Positions 58,099 through 64,000 of a stretch of DNA of 64,000 nucleotides are shown one piece after another. Source of the DNA: Gordonia sp. SL306. Its GTDB lineage: Bacteria > Actinomycetota > Actinomycetes > Mycobacteriales > Mycobacteriaceae. The notes below the pieces were generated by a model that searched no databases, was not told where the DNA came from, and saw nothing but the letters and a program-made list of their open reading frames with translations. The translations under genes were made by a program, and so were the position numbers. The stretch spans positions 62,001-126,000 of the forward strand of contig NZ_CP113063.1 of the NCBI RefSeq assembly GCF_026625785.1, in the 5' to 3' direction. Position 1 is the stretch's first letter; every line of letters begins with the position of its first letter.

Positions 58099-58952
58099 GA
58101 GTGAACTCCTTCGGTGGACGGGCATTCAGGGTGGGCAGACGGTGCCGCCGCGGAAATCTCGGTTGCCGTCGGCGGGGATCCGGTTGCTGTCGGCGGGGAT
58201 CCGGTTGCTGTCGAGGCGAATTCAGTTGCTGTCGACGAAAAGTAGGTTGCTGTCGGCGGGAGGGCGCACTCACGTCGGAGCCAGTCGGTGTCTATCCACG
58301 AGGGCGCACGGCGACGGAATTCCGCCCGATCGAGGGCCCCCGCGCCGGCGGGGATCACGCCGACGATCGGCACCCCGGTGACACGCGGCAAGTCAATGCG
58401 ATTGCAGGTCATCGCGAGATCGGGGTCGGCAGGCCAGGAACCGACCACGAGGCCGGCCGGACGCAGGCCGCGGGCGACGATCGCACCGACGGTGAGCTCG
58501 GCATGGTTGAGTGCACCGAGCCCCGGCGGAACCACGATGAGCACACCCGCATCGGTGGCCGCCGCGACATCGAGCAGGGTCAATCCGTCGGCCAGTCGGA
58601 CCAGGACACCACCAGCGCCCTCGACGAAGGTGACGTCGTGGTCGGCGGACATCGCGGTGATCGCGGCCGAGACGGTGTCGGGATCGAGCGGAGCCATCCC
58701 GGCCCGTCGGGCGGCCGTGTCCGGGGCGAGCGGATCGGGAAAGCGAGCGCATTCCACGGTGCTGACCGGACCGGCCAACTCATCGATCACGGCAAGGTCG
58801 CCGGGCTCCCCGGGCGCGACCCCGGTCTGTGCCGGTTTGCACACGGCTGCGGCCAATTCCGCATCAGCGGCGGCCGCGACCAGCGCTGCCGTGACGATGG
58901 TCTTGCCGACGTCGGTGGACGTACCGGTGACCGCGAGGACCTGGCCGGTCAT
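58095..58952 (-). CDS. bioD: Dethiobiotin synthetase with repetitive C-terminal tail
   Basis: The first ~228 residues form a normal BioD: P-loop [19 protein letters not shown], and the [16 protein letters not shown] motif; the enzyme closes the ureido ring using ATP and CO2. Residues 230-285 are an extra tail with units such as TATGSPP, encoded by a 21-bp minisatellite. Family members usually end near residue 225-230, so the tail is an acquired extension. ATG 58952 overlaps bioF. Confidence 0.93.
   Translation of the reverse strand: MTGQVLAVTGTSTDVGKTIVTAALVAAAADAELAAAVCKPAQTGVAPGEPGDLAVIDELAGPVSTVECARFPDPLAPDTAARRAGMAPLDPDTVSAAITAMSADHDVTFVEGAGGVLVRLADGLTLLDVAAATDAGVLIVVPPGLGALNHAELTVGAIVARGLRPAGLVVGSWPADPDLAMTCNRIDLPRVTGVPIVGVIPAGAGALDRAEFRRRAPSWIDTDWLRRECALPPTATYFSSTATEFASTATGSPPTATGSPPTATEISAAAPSAHPECPSTEGVHS
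58161..58265 (-). repeat. 21-bp minisatellite in the 3' end of bioD (5 units)
   Basis: Five 21-bp units start at 58161, 58182, 58203, 58224 and 58245; the second reads GGTTGCTGTCGGCGGGGATC plus C. Later units are diverged after the first 10-14 bases. The leading GGTTGCTGTCGGCG equals the core of the lgt array. Confidence 0.85.
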
Positions 58953-60148
58953 CGCTCGCCGACCTCTCGGATCCCGACCTCTCGCAGCGCACCCTTGACC
59001 ACGTCGGCGACGTGATGGATCAGCGGTCCGTCGAGATCGGCCCGCACCGTCAGCCGCAGTCGCGAAGTGCCCGCGGGCACCGACGGCGGGCGGAAGCAGC
59101 CCACGAGGACTCCGCGATCCCGACAGATCGCGGCGGCGGCCACCGCCCTTTGCGGTTCTCCGATGACCAACGAGATGACCGCAGCGGCCGGGTCGGGTAC
59201 ACCGATCGCGGCAGCGAGCCGGGTGGCATTGGCGCGCAGTCGGTCCGGCATCGCCGCATCCGAACGGAGCAGCCCGAGCGCGGCGCGCGCCGCACCGACC
59301 GCCGCCGGATTGAGCCCGGTGTCGAAGATGAAGGTCCGCGCCCGATCGATCAGGTGCGAACGCAGCAACGCCGATCCGAGCACCACCCCGCCCTGCGCGC
59401 CCAACGATTTGGACAGCACCGTCGTGACGACCAGGTCCGGAGCCCCCGACAGTCCGAGCTCGGCGACCAGTCCCCGACCACCCGGTCCGCGCACCCCGAG
59501 CGCGTGCGCCTCGTCGACGAGCAATGCGGCGCCGTGATCGCGAGCCGCCGAATACAACTCGGCGACGGGGGCAGGCTCGCCGTCGATGCTGTACACCGAA
59601 TCGGTGACCACCAGGGCCCGCCGTTCGGTCCGCTCGCGCAGCGCCGCACGCACCGCGGCGTGGTCACCGCGATCGGTCACCACCACCCGCGCCCGCGACA
59701 GCCGGCATCCATCGATCAGCGACGCATGCGTACCCGTGTCGCTGACGATCAGGTCCCCTCGGCCTGCCAGCGCGGTGATCGCCCCGACGTTGCCGAGATA
59801 ACCCGACGAGAAGGCCAGCGCAGCAGGGAAACCGAGGAAGTCGGCGAGATCGTCCTCGAGGTCGACATGGAGCTCGGTGGTCCCGACGACGAGCCTCGAC
59901 GCGGTCGACCCGGCACCCCAGGTGTCCAGTGCGGCGTGGGCACCGGCGACGACGGCCGGATGGCCGGAGAGGCCCAGGTAGTCGTTGGAGGCCAAATTGA
60001 TCATCGCCGGATCAGGAGGTCGCACAACGGGTTCGCGATGCAATCCGGCGGCACGCAGACGAGCGGCCTCGTCGGCCAGCCACGCCAGCGCATCGTCGCC
60101 GTCGGCGACCGGCGTGATCGCGGAATCCGGCAGCTCGGTGGTGGTCAT
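58949..60148 (-). CDS. bioF: 8-amino-7-oxononanoate synthase
   Basis: This 399-residue PLP enzyme condenses pimeloyl thioester with alanine. Seen are [54 protein letters not shown] and the cofactor lysine in [15 protein letters not shown] 60148 overlaps the bioA stop by ATGA. Confidence 0.94.
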   Translation of the reverse strand: MTTTELPDSAITPVADGDDALAWLADEAARLRAAGLHREPVVRPPDPAMINLASNDYLGLSGHPAVVAGAHAALDTWGAGSTASRLVVGTTELHVDLEDDLADFLGFPAALAFSSGYLGNVGAITALAGRGDLIVSDTGTHASLIDGCRLSRARVVVTDRGDHAAVRAALRERTERRALVVTDSVYSIDGEPAPVAELYSAARDHGAALLVDEAHALGVRGPGGRGLVAELGLSGAPDLVVTTVLSKSLGAQGGVVLGSALLRSHLIDRARTFIFDTGLNPAAVGAARAALGLLRSDAAMPDRLRANATRLAAAIGVPDPAAAVISLVIGEPQRAVAAAAICRDRGVLVGCFRPPSVPAGTSRLRLTVRADLDGPLIHHVADVVKGALREVGIREVGER

Positions 60149-61464
60149 CGGATGGCTCCCGTGACGAGATCGGTGGACAGACATGCCTGCACGGCGGCGC
60201 GGACCCCGCGGGTGATGGTGTCGATGTCGTCGTCGGTGCACACGAACGGCGGCATCACGTAGATGAGATCCCGGAACGGCCGGACCCACACGCCCTCGTC
60301 GAGGGCGGCGGCGGTGGCGGCCGCGATGTCCACCGGACCCTCGAGTTGGACGACCCCGATGGCTCCACGCACCCGAACGTCGACGATCCCCGTGCGACCG
60401 TCGAGGTCGGTCAGTCCCGTCCGCAACCGGCTCTCGATCCCCTGCACCCGTTCCCGCCACGGGGAATCGAGCAGCAGTTCCACCGCGGCGACCGCGACGG
60501 CACACGCCAGCGGATTCGCCATGAAGGTCGGCCCGTGCGCGAGCCCGCCCGCTTCCCCGGCACTGATGACCGCGGCGATCTCAGGCGTGCACAGGGTGGC
60601 CGCCAAGGTCAGGTATCCGCCTGTCAGCGCCTTGCCCAGACACATGATGTCCGGGGCGACCCCGGCATGATCGGCCGCGAACAGTTCACCGGTGCGGCCG
60701 AATCCGGTCGCGATCTCGTCGAAGATCAGCAGGACGCCGGCACGGTCGCAGATGCGGCGCAGTTCGCCGAGGTACCGCGGATCGTGGAAACGCATCCCGC
60801 CCGCACCCTGCACGACCGGTTCCACGATGACGGCGGCCAGCCTGTCGCGATGCCGTTCGACCGCGGATTCCAGAACGCGGACGTAGTCGTCGTCGAACGC
60901 CGCGGGCGGCGCGGGCACAAAGAGCTGCTCGGTCAGGACGTCGGTCCACATCGAGTGCATGCCGCCGTCGGGGTCGCAGACGCTCATCGGGGTGAACGTG
61001 TCGCCGTGGTAGCCGCCGCGCCACGTGAGCAGCCGGGTCCGCTCACCGTGGCCGCGACTGCGCCAGTACTGCAGCGCCATCTTGACCGCCACCTCCACCG
61101 ACACCGAACCTGAGTCGCAGAAGAAGACCTTCTGGAGCGGCTCGGGGGTGATCGATGCGAGCAGCTGTGCCAGCCTGGCGGCAGGTTCATGGGTCAGACC
61201 ACCGAACATCACGTGTGACATCGCCCCGAGCTGACGGGTCACCGCGTCGTCCAGAACCGGATGGCGATAGCCGTGAATCGCCGCCCACCACGAGCTCATC
61301 CCGTCGACGACGATGCGACCGTCGCCCAGCTCCAGCCGGACCCCGTGCGCGCCCCGCACCACCAGTGGGCGCGGCTGCGCCGGGTCGACGCCTGCCGCAT
61401 GCATCGCGCCATACGGATGCCAGACGTGCTCGGCATCGATACGACTGATGGCGGCCTCGTCCAC
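60145..61464 (-). CDS. bioA: Adenosylmethionine-8-amino-7-oxononanoate aminotransferase
   Basis: The 439-residue class III aminotransferase has HVWHPYGAM at its N-terminus, [43 protein letters not shown] and the PLP lysine in [11 protein letters not shown]. It begins the biotin operon bioA-F-D-B-bsaP-DUF2567. ATG 61464. Confidence 0.95.
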   Translation of the reverse strand: MDEAAISRIDAEHVWHPYGAMHAAGVDPAQPRPLVVRGAHGVRLELGDGRIVVDGMSSWWAAIHGYRHPVLDDAVTRQLGAMSHVMFGGLTHEPAARLAQLLASITPEPLQKVFFCDSGSVSVEVAVKMALQYWRSRGHGERTRLLTWRGGYHGDTFTPMSVCDPDGGMHSMWTDVLTEQLFVPAPPAAFDDDYVRVLESAVERHRDRLAAVIVEPVVQGAGGMRFHDPRYLGELRRICDRAGVLLIFDEIATGFGRTGELFAADHAGVAPDIMCLGKALTGGYLTLAATLCTPEIAAVISAGEAGGLAHGPTFMANPLACAVAVAAVELLLDSPWRERVQGIESRLRTGLTDLDGRTGIVDVRVRGAIGVVQLEGPVDIAAATAAALDEGVWVRPFRDLIYVMPPFVCTDDDIDTITRGVRAAVQACLSTDLVTGAIR

Positions 61465-61510
61465 GGCGATGTCCTTCGAGATCGGGAGACGTCGTTCGGG
61501 CTGACGGCGT

Positions 61511-61527
61511 CCTGGACACTGTACAGG
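61511..61527. promoter_or_regulatory. BioQ operator, copy 1
   Basis: CCTGGACACTGTACAGG is a near-palindrome (CCTGnAC-N3-GTnCAGG) in the divergent bioA/bioQ gap. On the minus strand it contains TACAGT, a -10-like box for bioA, so binding would block bioA transcription. Confidence 0.65.
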
Positions 61528-61530
61528 CTT

Positions 61531-61547
61531 CCTGAACGCTGTACAGG
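61531..61547. promoter_or_regulatory. BioQ operator, copy 2
   Basis: CCTGAACGCTGTACAGG repeats copy 1 with a 20-base centre-to-centre distance and contains TGAAC-N3-GTACA, close to the TGAAC-N3-GTTAC BioQ motif I recall from corynebacteria. Confidence 0.65.
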
Positions 61548-61573
61548 GCGCGCGTCGTCGGGCGCGCGCCCAT

Positions 61574-61579
61574 TACCCT
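61574..61579 (+). promoter_or_regulatory. -10 box of bioQ, likely leaderless
   Basis: TACCCT fits TANNNT and ends seven bases before GTG 61586, implying a message that begins at the start codon. Confidence 0.5.
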
Positions 61580-61585
61580 GAGCGG

Positions 61586-62182
61586 GTGAGCAACAATCGG
61601 GCCGACGTCCTGCGAGCGGCTCGGCACATCCTCACCGACCACAGCCTCGCCGACCTCTCGATGCGGCGGCTCGCCGCGGACCTCGGCGTCCGCCCGAACG
61701 CCCTGTACTGGCATTTCCCCAACAAGCAGACGCTGCTGGCAGCCCTGTCCGACGACATCCTCGGCGAGGTGCACACGGCACCGGGGTCGCTTCCGTGGGA
61801 TGAGCGGTTGGCGTTCCTGGCGACCGGGATGCGCGCGGCACTCCTCTCGGTGCCCGACAGCGCCGAGGTGGTGTCGTCGAGCTGGGCCAGCGGATTGTCG
61901 CCGAAGTCGATCGCCATCGATCTGTCCTCGGTGGCCCGCGACGGCGGCTTGAGCGATCGAGATGCCCGGGCGGTCGCGACGGCGGTGTGTCAGCTGGTGA
62001 TCGGACTCACCATCGAGGAGCAGACACGTGCCCAGATGGAACGTCTCCAGGTGATCGAGCCGTCGGACCGGGACTTCACCGCCGAGTTCACCGACGGCCT
62101 GAGCGTGATCCTCGACGGCGCGCGACTGCGCGCCTTGGCCGTGACTGCGTCGCCCGGCTCGGCCGAAGGTAAAGAAAAGTAA
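61586..62182 (+). CDS. bioQ: TetR-family biotin repressor BioQ
   Basis: The 198-residue regulator has an N-terminal TetR helix-turn-helix (LADLSMRRLAADLGVRPNAL followed by YWHFPNKQTLL) and a TetR C-terminal domain. It is divergent from bioA, with two 17-bp operator-like palindromes between, as for BioQ in mycobacteria and corynebacteria, which represses biotin synthesis genes. Start GTG 61586. Confidence 0.88.
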   Translation: MSNNRADVLRAARHILTDHSLADLSMRRLAADLGVRPNALYWHFPNKQTLLAALSDDILGEVHTAPGSLPWDERLAFLATGMRAALLSVPDSAEVVSSSWASGLSPKSIAIDLSSVARDGGLSDRDARAVATAVCQLVIGLTIEEQTRAQMERLQVIEPSDRDFTAEFTDGLSVILDGARLRALAVTASPGSAEGKEK

Positions 62183-62346
62183 AGGTCAGCGGGGGTGTGA
62201 CCGCAGGCGTGTCGGAGCGGACCGAATCGAGATATCACAGCTTGGACATGTAGATTGCTTCCCGACACCAGCCTCTGGCACACCAAACCAGTCGTCGCGC
62301 TCGATTCGCCGAACGCGCCGTCGAGACAGGAAGACGTACCCAGGTA

Positions 62347-64000
62347 GTGGCAGCTCCGACCCACACCGCCGCCCCGGCCACGCCGGCCCCGGTGAACAAC
62401 GTGCCCGCGTACCGCACCGACCTCGACGGTCTGCGCGGGATCGCGATCGCACTCGTCGCGTGCTTCCACATCTGGTTCGGCCGGGTGTCGGGCGGTGTGG
62501 ACGTCTTCCTCGCGCTGTCCGGATATTTCTTCATCGGGTCGCTGCTCCGCCACGCGATCCACAGCCAGGCACCGCACGTGACCTACCGCGACACGATCAA
62601 TCCGTGGCCACGCCTGAAGCGCCTGCTGCGCCGACTGTTGCCCGCACTGTTCACCGTCCTGATCGCGATCGCCGTCCTCACCGTCATCGTCATCCCGCAG
62701 ACCCGCTGGGTCAGCATCGGACGCGAACTGGTCGCGAGCGCGCTGTACTACCAGAACTGGCATCTGGCGTTCAATTCCCAGGACTACCTGGCCGCGAGCT
62801 CGGCCAACAGCCCGCTCCAGCACATCTGGTCGATGTCGGTGCAGGGCCAGTTCTTCGTGGCCACGATGGTCGTGGCCCTGGTGTTCGCCGCCGTCATCAA
62901 ACTGGCCGCGAGAGCTCTGGCGCCCCTCGCGGAGCCACGGGTCATCCGGGTGCTCGTGGGCGTCGCCGTCCTCTTCGTGGCCGCCGTGTCGTTCTACTGG
63001 GCCCACATGCGCATGGGGGTCAATCAGCAGTTCAACTATTTCGACACCTTCTCGCGGGTCTGGGAACCACTCGCCGGCGGGCTGCTGGCCATCTGGCTGC
63101 CCCGCTGGCGCGTCCCGAGGTGGCTCCGCACGGTCGCGGCGGTCGTGGCCCTGGCGCTGATCGTCACCTGCGGCTGGTGGATCGACGGAGTCGACTCCTA
63201 CCCCGGACCGTGGGCGCTGATACCGGTGGGCTCGACGCTGCTGATCATCTGGGCAGGCGCAACCGCCCTGGAGCGTCCGCGTCCAGGGGTCTCGTCACCG
63301 CAGGCCCTCCCACCGGTCAATCGGATGCTGGCCAGCCGGTGGCCGGTCTGGCTGGGCACCATCGCCTACTCGCTCTACCTGTGGCACTGGCCACTGCTCA
63401 TCTTCTACCTGACGTGGCGGGGCAAGGACCACGCTTCGGTACTCGAGGGTGTGGTCCTGCTCGCTGTCTCGATCACCCTCGCCTGGCTCACCAAGCGCTA
63501 CATCGAGGATCCGCTGCGCGGCGGCGGCCGGTCGCGGCTGGCGCACGCCCGCCGGGACGGGCACACCCGCTGGCTGACCTACACGTCGGTACTGACGTCG
63601 ATCCTGGTGATCGCAACCCTGGTCACCGGAGTCGGTATCAAGATCTGGGATCGACACGTCTCGACGATGGTCGTGGACACCAAGAACCTCGATCCGCGCC
63701 TGTATCCCGGTGGTCGGGCACTCCTCAACGGCCTGCCGGTACCCGCACTGGATCCTCAGCCCTCGCCATTGCTGGTCACCAAGGACTTCCCGGAGACCTC
63801 CACCGACGGCTACATGAGCAGCTTCGAAGACCCCGACATCCACGTCGGTGTGTACGGCGACCCGAACGCGACCAAGACGATCGCGCTGATCGGCGGATCG
63901 CACGCCGAGATGTGGATCAGTGCACTGAACCTGCTCGGGCAACGCAATCACTTCAAGGTGACCACGTATCTGAAGATGGGTTGCCCGATGTCGACCGAGC
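62347..64000 (+). CDS. Membrane acyltransferase (acyltransferase 3) with SGNH domain, 3' end cut by window
   Basis: The 551 codons present encode an OafA-like acyltransferase 3 domain (YRTDLDGLRGIAIALVACFH, GVDVFLALSGYFFIGSLL, HIWSMSVQGQFF, and LGTIAYSLYLWHWPLLIFYL) with about ten membrane helices, followed from about residue 420 by an extracytoplasmic region whose IALIGGSHAEMW marks the start of an SGNH-hydrolase fold. Such enzymes O-acetylate or O-acylate surface polysaccharides. Position near bioA recalls Rv1565c in mycobacteria. GTG 62347 is the likely start; the C-terminus is off the window. Confidence 0.85.
   Translation, partial: MAAPTHTAAPATPAPVNNVPAYRTDLDGLRGIAIALVACFHIWFGRVSGGVDVFLALSGYFFIGSLLRHAIHSQAPHVTYRDTINPWPRLKRLLRRLLPALFTVLIAIAVLTVIVIPQTRWVSIGRELVASALYYQNWHLAFNSQDYLAASSANSPLQHIWSMSVQGQFFVATMVVALVFAAVIKLAARALAPLAEPRVIRVLVGVAVLFVAAVSFYWAHMRMGVNQQFNYFDTFSRVWEPLAGGLLAIWLPRWRVPRWLRTVAAVVALALIVTCGWWIDGVDSYPGPWALIPVGSTLLIIWAGATALERPRPGVSSPQALPPVNRMLASRWPVWLGTIAYSLYLWHWPLLIFYLTWRGKDHASVLEGVVLLAVSITLAWLTKRYIEDPLRGGGRSRLAHARRDGHTRWLTYTSVLTSILVIATLVTGVGIKIWDRHVSTMVVDTKNLDPRLYPGGRALLNGLPVPALDPQPSPLLVTKDFPETSTDGYMSSFEDPDIHVGVYGDPNATKTIALIGGSHAEMWISALNLLGQRNHFKVTTYLKMGCPMSTE

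Noticed and set aside
56032..58104. A 690-codon plus-strand reading across bsaP, DUF2567 and bioB
   Set aside because: Crosses three recognised minus-strand genes and has no recognisable domain.

Overview
The window is about 64 kb of high-GC actinobacterial chromosome. It most resembles a mycolic-acid-producing member of the Mycobacteriales close to Gordonia. The evidence is a gene order that closely follows Mycobacterium (bioA-bioF-bioD-bioB-bsaP-DUF2567, then nadA-nadC, then hisD-C-B-H-A-impA-F-I, trpE-C-B-A, lgt, gltB-gltD, pyk, tesB, and further left pdtaR with its tRNA-Leu), the four-gene Sdh1 type of succinate dehydrogenase, an Rv1819c-type transporter, and several promoters whose -10 box lies so close to the start codon that leaderless mRNAs are likely. 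No phage, insertion sequence, CRISPR array or rRNA is visible. Species-level placement is inference.

Layout. 1-7.1 kb: end of a branched-chain amino-acid binding lipoprotein gene, the ANTAR regulator pdtaR, an unusually short tRNA-Leu(CAA), an M23 peptidase, and the sdhB-sdhA-sdhC-small protein operon. 7.2-14.8 kb: a patchwork of accessory genes (MarR regulator with a divergent metallo-beta-lactamase-fold protein, DUF2461, an HD-GYP/LuxR regulator, an MddA-like methyltransferase, YchJ-like and PLP-dependent proteins). 15-25 kb: a PtsG-like PTS permease; a three-gene operon of a tandem-repeat acidic peptide, a JmjC-type cupin and a sucrase/ferredoxin-like protein facing a DHA2 exporter; SHOCT/DUF6325 genes; and an acyl-CoA ligase. 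25-36.5 kb: B12/peptide ABC exporter homologue, tesB, pyk and the two glutamate synthase subunits. 36.7-50.8 kb: lgt and a nearly unbroken, translationally coupled trp-his supercluster. 50.9-55 kb: nadC-nadA with a divergent LuxR-type gene and an NrtR regulator. 55-62.2 kb: methionine aminopeptidase with a divergent XRE regulator, then the complete biotin operon with its divergent regulator BioQ. The last 1.65 kb is an acyltransferase gene cut by the window edge.

How the genes work together. The right half is core metabolism: histidine, tryptophan, NAD, biotin and glutamate synthesis, most genes overlapping by 1-8 bases. PriA (hisA) probably serves both histidine and tryptophan synthesis, as no trpF is present here. 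Local regulators sit beside their targets with visible inverted-repeat operators (MarR at 7.78 kb, XRE at 55.9 kb, BioQ at 61.5 kb, a probable NrtR site at 52.9 kb).

The observations that seem least explained are: the repeat-peptide/JmjC-cupin/ferredoxin-like operon (17.1-19.5 kb), which looks like a peptide-modification system; a 21-bp minisatellite sharing a 14-base core that lengthens both lgt and bioD in different reading frames; a 25-codon micro-ORF made by duplication of the hisF start, with only synonymous differences; and a tRNA-Leu(CAA) without a long variable arm.
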